This document shows positions 48,370 to 57,874 of a stretch of DNA of 64,000 nt, piece after piece. Source of the DNA: Vibrio hibernica (GTDB taxonomy: Bacteria; Pseudomonadota; Gammaproteobacteria; Enterobacterales; Vibrionaceae); contig NZ_VHKO01000011.1 of NCBI RefSeq assembly GCF_015223435.1, forward strand, positions 1 to 64,000. Direction: 5' to 3'. A program made the position numbers and the translations under genes. The notes below the pieces were generated by a model. That model worked only from the letters and a program-made list of their open reading frames with translations, was not told the DNA's origin and made no database searches. Position 1 is the stretch's first letter; each line of letters starts with the position of its first letter.

Positions 48370-49119
48370 ATGATTACTCTTTTTAGTGCATGGTTTTGCG
48401 TAATTACGCGTTGGCTACCCCATTTATTTCCGAGACAATGCGCACTATGCCGCTTAACGATACCGGTAGATAAAACCACTCATGCTCTTTCTCATTTATG
48501 GTGCTCCACTTGCATCAAAGCCTTCATTAACACAGAACCCCGCTGTCAACATTGTGGCTTAACAACACTGTATACGGTGCCACAATGCGGACGATGCCTT
48601 TCCGATCCTCCATCATGGGATCGCCTTTATTGCATTAATAGTTACCAGTATCCAATCAGTAAAGTTGCACAAGATTTTAAATATCATGGTCAATATTGGC
48701 TGGCGTATGATCTGGCCGCTTTACTTAAAAGCCAAATCCCCAATCCAGCTCCCGAGTGTATTCCTGTCCCGATGCATTGGAAGCGGTTACTATTTCGTGG
48801 TTTTAATCAAAGTCATTCACTGGCTTTTCAGTTAGTGAAGCAGTATCAATATCAGAACAAAAGCGTTGCGTTAAATAATCATGTCTTTCGTCGTACCCAC
48901 GCCACCGTTCAACAGAAGGGGTTAGATAAAAAGCAACGTCAACGAAATTTACGTGGTGTATTTTTTTTAATGCAGGCTCCCAAAAATAAACACGTTGCTC
49001 TAGTTGATGATGTCGTGACAACTGGCAGTACGCTTGAGCCACTTTGTCGCGCATTACGCAAAGCTGGGGTTGAAAGAATTGATGTGTATTGTTTATGCCG
49101 AACGCCTGAACCCAAATAA
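48370..49119 (+). CDS. comF: ComF family protein (GntX-like phosphoribosyltransferase fold)
   Basis: A 249-residue protein with an N-terminal cysteine cluster (CALC, CSTC, CQHC and CGRC, about 25-80) suited to a double zinc-binding domain. The C-terminal phosphoribosyltransferase-type motif is VALVDDVVTTGSTL (about 212-225). ComF is needed for DNA uptake in competent bacteria including Haemophilus and Vibrio. Its E. coli counterpart is GntX. It lies between bioH and nfuA, the conserved order. Confidence 0.92.
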   Translation: MITLFSAWFCVITRWLPHLFPRQCALCRLTIPVDKTTHALSHLWCSTCIKAFINTEPRCQHCGLTTLYTVPQCGRCLSDPPSWDRLYCINSYQYPISKVAQDFKYHGQYWLAYDLAALLKSQIPNPAPECIPVPMHWKRLLFRGFNQSHSLAFQLVKQYQYQNKSVALNNHVFRRTHATVQQKGLDKKQRQRNLRGVFFLMQAPKNKHVALVDDVVTTGSTLEPLCRALRKAGVERIDVYCLCRTPEPK

Positions 49120-49254
49120 TTAAAACGCCTCAAATCATCGAACCCAATTACTTGAAATCAAATTTCTAACAAATAGTAAGAAAAGAGGCTGGATCATCAC
49201 AACAAGAAGAGTAAAATGACCACAAAATCCCACTAAAATAGTCAGGTATTAGCC

Positions 49255-49848
49255 GTGTCAGATACAAACACTATTACAATTACAGATACTGCCCAATCTC
49301 ATTTTGGTAAATTACTTGAGCAGCAGCCGAATGAAACTCATATTCGTGTGTTCGTAGTCAACCCTGGAACACCTAATGCAGAATGTGGCGTTTCTTATTG
49401 TCCACCAGAAGCCGTTGAGTCTTCTGATTTAGTACTTAACTTTAGTAATTTTAATGCTTATGTTGACGAAATTAGTCTACCTTTCTTAGAAGATGCAGAG
49501 ATTGACTTTGTAACCGATAAGATGGGCTCTCAGTTAACCCTAAAAGCGCCTAATGCGAAAATGCGTAAACTCGATGACAATGCACCGCTAATGGCTCGTG
49601 TTGAATACGCAATTCAAACTCAAGTGAATCCTCAACTGGCAAGCCACGGTGGCCATGTTAGCCTGATCAGCATTTCAGATTCTGGTGTTGCTTTAGTGCA
49701 GTTTGGCGGCGGTTGTAACGGTTGTTCAATGGTTGATGTGACCCTAAAAGAAGGCATTGAGAAGCAACTTATTGAGCAATTCTCAGGTGAATTAACTGCG
49801 GTTCGAGATTCAACAGACCATGAATCGGGTGAGCACTCTTATATGTAA
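49255..49848 (+). CDS. nfuA: Fe/S biogenesis protein NfuA
   Basis: NfuA carries a 4Fe-4S cluster to apoproteins, especially under oxidative or iron stress. The 197-residue protein has an N-terminal degenerate A-type domain ([20 protein letters not shown], about 30-49) and a C-terminal Nfu domain with C154-x2-C157 in GGGCNGCS. The start is GTG at 49255; no in-frame ATG fits the conserved N-terminus. A strong terminator follows. Confidence 0.96.
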   Translation: MSDTNTITITDTAQSHFGKLLEQQPNETHIRVFVVNPGTPNAECGVSYCPPEAVESSDLVLNFSNFNAYVDEISLPFLEDAEIDFVTDKMGSQLTLKAPNAKMRKLDDNAPLMARVEYAIQTQVNPQLASHGGHVSLISISDSGVALVQFGGGCNGCSMVDVTLKEGIEKQLIEQFSGELTAVRDSTDHESGEHSYM

Positions 49849-49887
49849 CGACGTGTTCTTGTTTTAAGACAAAGCATAGACGCTACA

Positions 49888-49927
49888 AAAACAAAGCCGA
49901 GTTTTCATTACTCGGCTTTGTTGTTTC
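49888..49927 (+). terminator. Rho-independent terminator of nfuA
   Basis: ACAAAGCCGAG (49891-49901) pairs exactly with CTCGGCTTTGT (49911-49921) around a 9-nt loop and is followed by TGTTT. Confidence 0.88.
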
Positions 49928-50054
49928 CATAGGAATTAAAAACATCCAACAGACTCAAATTAATATAATAAGATAACGTAAATTTGCGTAAACCTAACAC
50001 TATTCCCACATTATATAGTCCATAATCCACACACTAAAATAGGGATATGACTTC

Positions 50055-50579
50055 ATGCGTTACTCTAAACCTCAAATAATACTTCACTGGCTAATATTAT
50101 TATTAATCGCCATTACTTATTCTGCAATTGAGCTGAAAGGCTTTATTCCAAAACCTAATCCTTGGCATGATTACGTCAAAATCATCCACTTCAATACCGG
50201 CATATGGGTATTGATATTAATGCTAGTACGGGTTTATCTAAAAAAGAAACACACCTCCCCTGCTATTTCGCCAACACCACCCGCATGGCAAACTGGGCTA
50301 TCGCATCTAGCGCATAGCTTGTTATATCTCGGGTTTATTGCTTTACCTATTTTGGGGATAAGTTTGTTGTTCATTGCAGGTAAGTCTTGGCCATTACTAG
50401 GGATATCAATGCCGACAGTTTCAACACCCGATAAAGATATGGCAGGCTCGATTAAAAATATTCATGAGTGGATTGCCAATACTGGCTACTTTGTGATTGG
50501 TATTCACGCTATCGCGGCTTTGTATCATCATTATGTGGTGAAAGATGACACCTTAATACGGATGATGCCGAAGAAATAA
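50055..50579 (+). CDS. Cytochrome b561 family protein
   Basis: A four-helix inner-membrane dihaem protein of 174 residues. Candidate haem ligands are H11 (ILHWLI), H45 (KIIHFNTG), H137 (NIHEWI) and H151 (GIHAIAALYHHY). It resembles E. coli CybB/YodB-type cytochromes, which pass electrons between quinol and other acceptors such as superoxide. It stands alone between two terminators, so it is probably a single-gene unit. Confidence 0.9.
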   Translation: MRYSKPQIILHWLILLLIAITYSAIELKGFIPKPNPWHDYVKIIHFNTGIWVLILMLVRVYLKKKHTSPAISPTPPAWQTGLSHLAHSLLYLGFIALPILGISLLFIAGKSWPLLGISMPTVSTPDKDMAGSIKNIHEWIANTGYFVIGIHAIAALYHHYVVKDDTLIRMMPKK

Positions 50580-50727
50580 CAACACTCATTTTATTATATA
50601 TTGTCAATTAAAAAACGCTTCAAACCACTTTATATTCAATCACTTACACTATTTTAGATACTCAATATTGATAGCCAAAAATATGCCTAAAACTACTATC
50701 GATATCTTTATATTTGTCTATAAAACC

Positions 50728-50765
50728 GAAAGCCCGCTTCAATCAAATGAAGTGGGCTTATTATT
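50728..50765. terminator. Bidirectional terminator between cytochrome b561 and cysQ
   Basis: AAGCCCGCTTC (50730-50740) pairs with GAAGTGGGCTT (50749-50759), with one G-T pair, around an 8-nt loop. It lies between convergent genes. The minus-strand side ends in TTCGGTTTTAT and the plus side in ATTATT. Confidence 0.7.
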
Positions 50766-50788
50766 GCATATGAGAAAGAACGTTTAAG

Positions 50789-51619
50789 TTACCTTATCAA
50801 GATCTCTTGCCAATCCATACTTTCATCACCCAGTACGATAAAGTTTGGGTTCTCTAATGTTTCACGCTCGTTGTAGGACAAAGGTTCAAGCTCAGTGTTC
50901 AAAATACGACCACCAGCTTCTTCAACTATGCATTGCGTCGCAGCCGTATCCCACTCACCTGTCGGCCCTAAGCGAATATAACAATCCACCGCACCTTCTG
51001 CGACCAAGCACGCTTTAAGCGCTGCCGATCCTAATGGAACAAGTTCATAATTTCGGGCGGGAGACAATTTTTTGGTCATATTGTTGATATTCTGACGACG
51101 GCTAATCGCAATTGAAATCGATTGATCGGCCGTTTCATGTTTATGGGTATGGATCCGAATATGCTCATCCATTTCAGGAATTTTCCATGAGCCTTTTCCA
51201 TCATAAGCAAAATACGTCACGCCAGAAACAGGGGCATATACGACGCCCATGATAGGACGATTATTTTCAATTAATGCAATTACGGTAGCAAAATCGCCAC
51301 TGCGAGCAATAAATTCTTGCGTGCCATCTAATGGATCCACCAGCCAGTATCGATCCCATTGTGCCCGATCTTTTAAACTGATATCAGCGGCTTCTTCTGA
51401 TAAAACAGGGATGTCGGGTGTCAGTTCAGGTAATCTCTGAGTAATGATCTTATGGGCCGCGAAATCAGCGCTAGTAACCGGCGTATCATCTTCTTTTACA
51501 AAGGATTGATAATCTTTGCTATGATAAATTTCTAAAATTCGTTGACCGGCTTCACGCGCGATTTGAATAACATCAGGAAGCAAATGTGATAAATCTTTCG
51601 GCGATATTATCTGAGACAT
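50789..51619 (-). CDS. cysQ: 3'(2'),5'-bisphosphate nucleotidase
   Basis: CysQ removes the 3'-phosphate of PAP formed in sulfate assimilation. The 276-residue inositol-monophosphatase-fold protein has the metal motifs SEEA (74-77), DPLDGTQEF (95-103) and GEWDTAATQCIVEEAGG near 220-236. It is about 30 residues longer than E. coli CysQ. It starts 1 nt after the nudE stop, so the two are probably co-translated. PAP and ADP-ribose-type nucleotides are both salvage substrates. Confidence 0.93.
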   Translation of the reverse strand: MSQIISPKDLSHLLPDVIQIAREAGQRILEIYHSKDYQSFVKEDDTPVTSADFAAHKIITQRLPELTPDIPVLSEEAADISLKDRAQWDRYWLVDPLDGTQEFIARSGDFATVIALIENNRPIMGVVYAPVSGVTYFAYDGKGSWKIPEMDEHIRIHTHKHETADQSISIAISRRQNINNMTKKLSPARNYELVPLGSAALKACLVAEGAVDCYIRLGPTGEWDTAATQCIVEEAGGRILNTELEPLSYNERETLENPNFIVLGDESMDWQEILIR

Positions 51620-51620
51620 A

Positions 51621-52175
51621 TCAAGCCTCCTTAGCTAAGACGCGGAGCGCTAACATTAATGCAGTAATACATCTCGCTTCGCTAAAATCCAAATGAGTCA
51701 GTAGTTCTTCTGCTTGCTGCAACGGCCAGCGTATTATCTCTAATTCCTCGGGCTCATCACCAACAAGGCGTTCAGCATACAAATCTTGCGCTAAAAATAG
51801 TGTCATGGTGCTTGAGAAATAAGAAGGCGCTAACACGACTTGTTTGAGCGGTGTCCACTGATGCGCGCCCATTCCTATTTCTTCTTTTAGTTCGCGATTT
51901 CCCGCTTGCTGTGGATTCTCACCCGGATCAATTAAACCTTTAGGAAAACCTAATTCATAACGCTCAGTGCCAGCGCAATACTCTCGGATCAATAATAGAT
52001 CACCTTGAGCCGTCACCGGAACAATCATCACGCCGCCGCGATTACTCGGCTTCATACGCTCATAGGTTCGTTCCTCACCATTCGAGAAACGCAAATCCAA
52101 TGATTCAATGGTAAATAGGCGAGATTTTGCCACCACTGATGTTGCTAAAATTTCAGGGGGTTGCTGTTTTGCCAT
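51621..52175 (-). CDS. nudE: ADP compounds hydrolase NudE
   Basis: A Nudix hydrolase of 184 residues acting on ADP-ribose, NADH or diadenosine polyphosphates by similarity to E. coli NudE. The Nudix box is complete: GLIDPGENPQQAG followed by NRELKEEIGM (G-x5-E-x7-REUxEExGU). GDLLLIREYCAG and ELGFPKG precede it. It lies between the T2SS operon and cysQ in the same direction, separated from gspN by 111 nt. Confidence 0.93.
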   Translation of the reverse strand: MAKQQPPEILATSVVAKSRLFTIESLDLRFSNGEERTYERMKPSNRGGVMIVPVTAQGDLLLIREYCAGTERYELGFPKGLIDPGENPQQAGNRELKEEIGMGAHQWTPLKQVVLAPSYFSSTMTLFLAQDLYAERLVGDEPEELEIIRWPLQQAEELLTHLDFSEARCITALMLALRVLAKEA

Positions 52176-52286
52176 CTCACTACTCCTTTACTTAACCATT
52201 TCAGCCAGTGATTTCAAATAATCGATATACACGCACTCAAGCCCATTAGTGTTACGTGGATGAATGAAGCATACACGCAATAATAA

Positions 52287-53072
52287 CTATAGTTTGCCTG
52301 AGAAGATAAACGGATACTGCCCTTCAGCATTAGGATTGCCTAACCAGCGTAATTGTTTCCCCATCGATTCTGGAAACTCTGCGCCCGGTTTAAACCACGC
52401 TGTTAACTTATATTGAGCTTGTTTATTTAAGTTGATATTAAACTGGCTGCTGACTTGATTGCTATTTTGTGTGCCATTCACATCAACCGCTTGTTTAGTA
52501 CATTTTAAACTTGCAATCACCGGCCCTGGTGCAATCGACCCTATAGGGGAATCAATCATGCCTTGATTCCAAACAAGATCACCATCAGCGGAATCACACC
52601 ATGGTTGAGCATAGCTAAAGTGACGAAGAGACAACTCCAGCTGACCAGAAAGATCAACCGGCACTTGCTGCTTAAATTTACTCACGAGCTCAAGTTGGCT
52701 TACAAGCTTATCAATAGGAACCGAAGCCACAAAATTTTTCGCATAAGCTCCAGAAAAGCTAATACCAACCTCACCTTTTCCGGCTAATTTTAAATCACTA
52801 TTTTGACCGAAACGAACTTTGAATTGTGCTTTCCCTGTCAATAATTGGCTTGGTTGAAAATCCCAATACAACGAACCTAATTGCTGACGTTCAACGTTTA
52901 ACTGTTGTACCGAACCTTTCCAAATTGTGCCGCTAATACCTTGTAGAGCCACATTCGTTTGCAATGAAGCTTGAGGAACATGAGCGTACAGCCAACTTGC
53001 TGGGAGGTGTGCAATCACGCTCCAGAGAAAAACGAGGATGAAAACGATGAAATACCACTTCTTTTGTTTCAC
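52287..53072 (-). CDS. gspN: Type II secretion system protein N
   Basis: A 261-residue accessory inner-membrane protein of the T2SS. One N-terminal membrane anchor (about 7-27) is followed by a periplasmic region with WLYAHVPQASLQTNVAL and repeated beta-rich segments typical of GspN/EpsN. GspN is found in Vibrio and some other T2SSs and is not essential in all. It is last in the operon, 4 nt after gspM. Confidence 0.92.
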   Translation of the reverse strand: MKQKKWYFIVFILVFLWSVIAHLPASWLYAHVPQASLQTNVALQGISGTIWKGSVQQLNVERQQLGSLYWDFQPSQLLTGKAQFKVRFGQNSDLKLAGKGEVGISFSGAYAKNFVASVPIDKLVSQLELVSKFKQQVPVDLSGQLELSLRHFSYAQPWCDSADGDLVWNQGMIDSPIGSIAPGPVIASLKCTKQAVDVNGTQNSNQVSSQFNINLNKQAQYKLTAWFKPGAEFPESMGKQLRWLGNPNAEGQYPFIFSGKL

Positions 53073-53076
53073 ACTA

Positions 53077-53586
53077 TTATCCTCGGGTAAATTGCAGGCG
53101 ATTGACTTCTACGACACCGGATTTATCCGCACGGTTAATATCAAGGAACTGCACTTTCAGACCATATTTATCGCGTAACTCGGCTATCCAGTTGATTAGG
53201 TTATTAAATGCTAAAGGTTGGACCCAAACTTGCAGCATATCATCACGAGGTTGCATACGAATAAGTTCGACTTTAAAACGCTGAGCAGTGCTGGCAATCA
53301 CTTGATTGAGCGGCTGCTCCCTATCAAAAGATTGAGTGCCACTTTTCGATCTCAGTTCAACGATGCTATCGGCAGAGTGAGTTACCCAAGACAATAATTG
53401 TTTCTCACTGCTTAAGCGTAATTGAGCATCTTCGCTGCGTTGTGATAACGGCTGAAATATTCCCCAATATAAAAACCCAAGCACCAGTAATCCCGCGCAT
53501 GCTAAGACTAATCGGCGCTCTCGTAAGGAAATACTGTTCCACCAAGTCGACAGAGGCGTAATATAAGCCGCTATTTTTTCATTCAT
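53077..53586 (-). CDS. gspM: Type II secretion system protein M
   Basis: A 169-residue bitopic inner-membrane protein that pairs with GspL and positions GspE. It has a short cytoplasmic start, a membrane helix (about 27-45, LVLACAGLLVLGFLYWGIF) and a periplasmic ferredoxin-like domain. WWNSISLRERRLVLACAG is the usual EpsM-type N-terminal region. It lies 12 nt after gspL. Confidence 0.94.
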   Translation of the reverse strand: MNEKIAAYITPLSTWWNSISLRERRLVLACAGLLVLGFLYWGIFQPLSQRSEDAQLRLSSEKQLLSWVTHSADSIVELRSKSGTQSFDREQPLNQVIASTAQRFKVELIRMQPRDDMLQVWVQPLAFNNLINWIAELRDKYGLKVQFLDINRADKSGVVEVNRLQFTRG

Positions 53587-53598
53587 GAGTACGCCTTT

Positions 53599-55056
53599 TT
53601 ATGATTTAGCTCTTATAACAAAACTACCTTGTACAACCGAACCATTCTTATTTAACTGACCTTGTTCAACCGAAAAATCTTTTGCGAGTTCAGTCCGTAG
53701 AATCTCGAAAGGTTGAAAATCGTTACTCTGTGCTTGCAGACGAATCTCTTGTCTGGTGCCATCAAATTGAACGCTTTGTACGGAGATAGATTTTGCTTGT
53801 TGCAGCGCCTTTGGAAGCTTGGCCATCCAACCCAGCGCCGATGCTCCACTGCCGCCGCCAGATAACGCTTGTTCTTCATCTTGCATAGAGCGCTTTAAAT
53901 AACTCACGGTTGGTATGCGTTGCTTGTCTGGAAATACAGCGCGGAAAATACGTTCACTTTCAATTCTATACGCTTGCGTTTGAGCTTCTAGCTGTTGCAC
54001 TTGCCAACTTTTATTCGCGAGTAAAACAACGATAAGCACGCCAGCGGCAATAGCAACCTTCTGCCATACTTTCCAATGTTTTAACCATGAAGATTGAGAT
54101 TTGAACTCCCCAGTCAACAAGTTCACTTTATTTGAAATAGCGCCCTGCGCCAAAACTGACATGATTAATTTATCAGGTAATGCTTGCCATTGTCCGGGTA
54201 AACTTTCGTGTCCGATGGGTAACGGGCTATAACTGTAAATCGTAGTATTGTCTTCAGCCTTTGACACAGAAGATGGTTTAGACGCAGAAGATTCTAATTC
54301 GCCGTTATTTCCAACAGCCGTTTGATCTGTAACTAGAGCGCCACTTGATGCATTTGCCAATTCTTCTACCGATTCTTGAATCGACTGGATCTCATTGAGT
54401 TCAGAATCTGCATCGGGTTCAGCGCTTTCACCTTGATCGACAAGATCGGGATCTTCAATATCTTGTAGCAGATCTTCAAAATGTAATGCATCGCCTTCAG
54501 GATCAAGCCAGCCTGAACGTAAGAATATGTCTAACCAAGAGTCATCAACTGCAGCGCCTTTTACCTCACCTTGATGAAATAACCATTGCCCATCAAGATG
54601 CACAGCGCTAATGCCCGTGTCTCGTTTTGGTAGTGCTAAACAATCTGGTAAAACTCGCTTGAGCAATATCCCCGCTTGCTTAAAATCGAGTACCCATTGT
54701 GCCAATAAATCGCGATCAACCGTCGCAACCGTCGCTTGATCGCTTTCTTTATGCAATACGCTAAAATGCATGGTTTCAATATCTTGTGTCAGCGTATCTT
54801 CCATTAAGAATGGCAACATATTATTGAGTTGCCGCGCAGCACCAGAAGGCACAGTGACTGGAGTCAATAACACATGACTGCTCGGTAATAATGCAATCGT
54901 AGTACGTTGCTGGCTGTATTCAAACAACTGCGCCAAATGTTGACGACCCACAATTTCGCCCGAGGCTATCACATCATTTAACTGGGTCGACCACACTAAC
55001 CATGCGATAGGATCGCTAGGGTTATTGCTCAGTCTGATTGTCAGAAACTCGTTCAC
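53599..55056 (-). CDS. gspL: Type II secretion system protein L
   Basis: GspL links the cytoplasmic ATPase GspE to the inner-membrane platform. The GTG at 55056 is preferred: it gives MNEFLTIRLS, like V. cholerae EpsL, with GGAGGG 4 nt upstream. The result is 485 residues. The actin-like cytoplasmic domain comes first, the membrane helix is near 333-350 and a periplasmic ferredoxin-like domain ends the protein. Residues about 196-270 are a highly acidic, Ser/Asp/Glu-rich stretch that seems additional to the roughly 400-residue EpsL. The gene overlaps gspK by 35 nt. Confidence 0.94.
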   Translation of the reverse strand: MNEFLTIRLSNNPSDPIAWLVWSTQLNDVIASGEIVGRQHLAQLFEYSQQRTTIALLPSSHVLLTPVTVPSGAARQLNNMLPFLMEDTLTQDIETMHFSVLHKESDQATVATVDRDLLAQWVLDFKQAGILLKRVLPDCLALPKRDTGISAVHLDGQWLFHQGEVKGAAVDDSWLDIFLRSGWLDPEGDALHFEDLLQDIEDPDLVDQGESAEPDADSELNEIQSIQESVEELANASSGALVTDQTAVGNNGELESSASKPSSVSKAEDNTTIYSYSPLPIGHESLPGQWQALPDKLIMSVLAQGAISNKVNLLTGEFKSQSSWLKHWKVWQKVAIAAGVLIVVLLANKSWQVQQLEAQTQAYRIESERIFRAVFPDKQRIPTVSYLKRSMQDEEQALSGGGSGASALGWMAKLPKALQQAKSISVQSVQFDGTRQEIRLQAQSNDFQPFEILRTELAKDFSVEQGQLNKNGSVVQGSFVIRAKS

Positions 55057-56101
55057 TGATCCCTCCGAAACGACGACGTATGATTTGGGTGGTTTTATTG
55101 TCTGCACTATATAACAGGCTTCTTAAGCGCACTCTCGATTTATCCACTTTAATTTGCGCGTCTAATTCAAAATATTTACTGGTCACCACTAAGTATGGTG
55201 TGGCTTCCGATTGAATATTAGCTGCCACTCGACTAATTTCTGGCTCGGCCAAAAAATCTTGTACGCTTGACCAGCCGTCATAAGGTCGACCATCGATTAT
55301 TTTTTTTGCATCATCGAGGCTCAAGTTCGGCTGAAATAAACCGGCTAATAACAAGGCCTGTTCGGGTTTAATCGTATTCACATTAACCGCTAAAGTAGAA
55401 GTTGGAATGGCACAAGTGACGCGCTTAACAGCATTCATTGCCTGAGCGCTCACTTGATTAATCGCTCTAAATTCAGTGCCATCTGCAATCATGCCATTGG
55501 GCGCGCTGTACGCCGGTTTAAAACCTTCATAAGTACTATTCTCAACACCTGATGGCGTATTAACCGTATCGTTACTATCAACAAATTCTTTGGCTGAGTC
55601 AGCAATCACTTCGGCCTGATAGCTTTCTATTCCAGCATCCTCTAGCATATACGCCAGTACTTTAACTAAATAAGGTCGTTCACTTGGGTTACTCGAAACG
55701 GGTAATCCTGAAAGTGCATTAAGATTAAAACACGACTGCATATCACGGATACTGCCAATCGCTTCACCATTATCAAGCGGATAATGTGCATCCTTCATTG
55801 CCCACGCTTGGCTCAAATTGACCACATCGCTGTTTTCTTTATAGGTTTCTTCAATTGCCACTTGCGCGAGCGCTTCTACGCCCATGCTGTACCAATAAGC
55901 TTGTTGGTGATTCAATAAGTTACTGGCACGATAAAATTGAGTCGACATACGCTCTGTCATGGTTGCCGCTAATGCCACTAATACCGCGACAATCAACAAT
56001 ACAAAAATGAGCGCCACACCTTGCTGGCTTTGCTTAGTTTTATATTTTTGACGATGCTTCATTGTCATTTTATAAGCAGTATTTTGTTTATGAAGCGGCA
56101 T
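55022..56101 (-). CDS. gspK: Type II secretion system minor pseudopilin K
   Basis: GspK caps the pseudopilus tip with GspI and GspJ. The ATG at 56101 (AAGGGG about 6 nt upstream) gives 359 residues with an unusually long, basic leader before the prepilin site QQG|VALIFVLLIV. As usual for GspK, the conserved Glu at +5 is absent. FNLNALSG and the helical insert domain with ANVNT-like NVNTIKPEQALLL follow. ATGs at 56134 and 56122 are less likely starts. It overlaps the end of gspJ by 14 nt. Confidence 0.94.
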   Translation of the reverse strand: MPLHKQNTAYKMTMKHRQKYKTKQSQQGVALIFVLLIVAVLVALAATMTERMSTQFYRASNLLNHQQAYWYSMGVEALAQVAIEETYKENSDVVNLSQAWAMKDAHYPLDNGEAIGSIRDMQSCFNLNALSGLPVSSNPSERPYLVKVLAYMLEDAGIESYQAEVIADSAKEFVDSNDTVNTPSGVENSTYEGFKPAYSAPNGMIADGTEFRAINQVSAQAMNAVKRVTCAIPTSTLAVNVNTIKPEQALLLAGLFQPNLSLDDAKKIIDGRPYDGWSSVQDFLAEPEISRVAANIQSEATPYLVVTSKYFELDAQIKVDKSRVRLRSLLYSADNKTTQIIRRRFGGISERVSDNQTEQ

Positions 56102-56783
56102 TATTATCCCCTTCAGCAACATTGGTTGATTCACTTTGTGGGATCACATAAACCCGACGAATATCACCATAATCTTTTAAATGTAATGTCACTTCTATCG
56201 CTTGAGGTAACTGGGCATCTTTTGTCCATGCTTGCTGCCAAGTGGTTCCATCATAAAAACGAAATTTCAGTTTTTCGACTTGAGATAGCACAACTTTATG
56301 TAATGGCTCTTGGCTAACTGGAGTATCCGGATAGCGCCACCAGACTCGCTCTAACTTTTCTTGCACCACTCGATAGCCAACCTTTACGATTTCACCACGA
56401 GGAAAAGCCTGTTGTGGATTCAGCCAACCTAAACGCGTAAAAACAATGCCATTACTGTCAGAATCTAGAACATATTCTCCAGCATAGAGAACCTTCGCTT
56501 TATCATTGTTGCCATTATCGCTACCAAAGCGAAATTGTCGTTGAGCCATTTGTCGAAAATCGTTATCCATTACGATCATTGCTCGTTGCAACTCTTGCAG
56601 CCGCTCGGTTTTATCCAATGAAACTTGGTTGCTACGCTGTACTTGATTGACGACTTGATACGCACCAAGGCTTAAACTAGCAAATACCATAATAGCCACT
56701 AAGACTTCAATTAAAGTAAAGCCTCGGCTCTGCTTGAACGCTATTTTTTGCCTGCAATAACGGTTGAGATTATGGTTTAACAT
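56088..56783 (-). CDS. gspJ: Type II secretion system minor pseudopilin J
   Basis: A 231-residue pseudopilin with the type IV prepilin motif RG|FTLIEVLVAIMVFASLS, cleaved by the prepilin peptidase (not in this window). The periplasmic domain contains MDNDFRQMAQRQFR and FRFYDGTTWQQAW, typical of GspJ. It overlaps gspI by 14 nt, which implies translational coupling. Confidence 0.95.
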   Translation of the reverse strand: MLNHNLNRYCRQKIAFKQSRGFTLIEVLVAIMVFASLSLGAYQVVNQVQRSNQVSLDKTERLQELQRAMIVMDNDFRQMAQRQFRFGSDNGNNDKAKVLYAGEYVLDSDSNGIVFTRLGWLNPQQAFPRGEIVKVGYRVVQEKLERVWWRYPDTPVSQEPLHKVVLSQVEKLKFRFYDGTTWQQAWTKDAQLPQAIEVTLHLKDYGDIRRVYVIPQSESTNVAEGDNNAAS

Positions 56784-57183
56784 AAGTACGCACCGTTAAA
56801 ATACTATTCTTTTGATCGCTATCGGTTGAAACACTAACATCGATGGCTTTAATTAAATCCATACCGGTTTTTACTGGCTTAGCCGTCCAATACCACGTTT
56901 TGTCGGCAAACTCTTCTTTGCCTTTTTTAGCTGACGTTAATGGTTTATCTAAATGCAGTAATACCAATTGATTATCGACCACCATACTGGCAAAGGTTTT
57001 CTCTTCTAAATACGTCAAAGTATTAATATGCTGGGTGACAGCGCGGATCACACTAATCGCTGCGGTAGCAAAAATAGCCAGTGCGATCAAAACTTCAAGT
57101 AACGTCATGCCGATCTGGTTTTTTCGACCCAATGTCGACGAATTCGACCATATTGATGATTTAATATGCTTTAGCATCATCAT
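56770..57183 (-). CDS. gspI: Type II secretion system minor pseudopilin I
   Basis: A minor pseudopilin of about 137 residues with prepilin motif IG|MTLLEVLIALAIFATAA. Four candidate ATGs cluster at 57189, 57183, 57180 and 57177; 57183 is used here, and GGATGAG lies close upstream of the lower ones. The leader is longer than usual (about 25 residues before the cleavage site). The small periplasmic domain includes NQLVLLHLDKP and WYWTAKPVKT. It overlaps the end of gspH. Confidence 0.93.
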   Translation of the reverse strand: MMMLKHIKSSIWSNSSTLGRKNQIGMTLLEVLIALAIFATAAISVIRAVTQHINTLTYLEEKTFASMVVDNQLVLLHLDKPLTSAKKGKEEFADKTWYWTAKPVKTGMDLIKAIDVSVSTDSDQKNSILTVRTYVKP

Positions 57184-57766
57184 TCTCATCCGACTCACTC
57201 GGAGACAACTCCCCCGGAGACAGTAGTGTAACCTCACCCGTTCCTAACACTTTAACTCGCCAATTTTGTTCATTGTTTTTATTCTGCTCAGAGTTAAAAG
57301 TGATTTCAAATGGCGTATTTTCACCACTTGAAAGTACAAAGATTTGTGGAGGTTTAGGCTTTATATCATCCTCTTCAAAATGATCTTCATAAAAATCTTC
57401 TGCTTTAAATAGACGATCATCATCCGCCCAAGCGCCAGAGCCTAAATGAAATTGAAACTGAGTGCCTTCCGGTAACTGCGTTGCGGTAAAATGCTTATCA
57501 TCTTTTACTTCTTTCCAGCCATCTTCAGTTAAGATCATGTATTTATAGTTGAATTTTTTATCATCAATATAAATACCGTAATCTTGTCCATTCAAAATGG
57601 CATCATCACTGAGTAATTGCAGACGCTGAAAAAAACGTAAGGCTTGATCTTTTAGCTGATCATCTTGTCTCTCCGGCATGGTTTGCACCACGGCTAATGC
57701 CGATAATGACATCAATACCACAACCAATAAGATCTCAAGTAAAGTAAAGCCAGCCTTACGCTGCAT
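57161..57766 (-). CDS. gspH: Type II secretion system minor pseudopilin H
   Basis: A 201-residue minor pseudopilin. The short leader MQRKAG precedes the prepilin motif FTLLEILLVVVLMSLSALAV. The periplasmic domain has LRFFQRLQLLSDDAILNGQDYGIY and ends in a Ser/Asp-rich acidic tail (SPSESDENDDAKAY). It overlaps gspI by about 20 nt but is separated from gspG by 117 nt that include a short dispersed motif. Confidence 0.93.
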   Translation of the reverse strand: MQRKAGFTLLEILLVVVLMSLSALAVVQTMPERQDDQLKDQALRFFQRLQLLSDDAILNGQDYGIYIDDKKFNYKYMILTEDGWKEVKDDKHFTATQLPEGTQFQFHLGSGAWADDDRLFKAEDFYEDHFEEDDIKPKPPQIFVLSSGENTPFEITFNSEQNKNNEQNWRVKVLGTGEVTLLSPGELSPSESDENDDAKAY

Positions 57767-57847
57767 ATATTTCCTTAAAACAACAAACGACTTCTATCTC
57801 AAATAATGACCAGCAACAGAACTCAGAAAAAAACGCAGACTTCAAAC

Positions 57848-57874
57848 CTCGAGCGAAGCGTCCTCTAATTCCGG
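57848..57874. repeat. Short dispersed motif beginning CTCGAGCGAAGCG
   Basis: Second copy of the motif at 20379-20405, here inside the T2SS operon between gspG and gspH, just past the gspG stop in transcription order. It may reduce read-through or mark a processing site. Confidence 0.6.
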
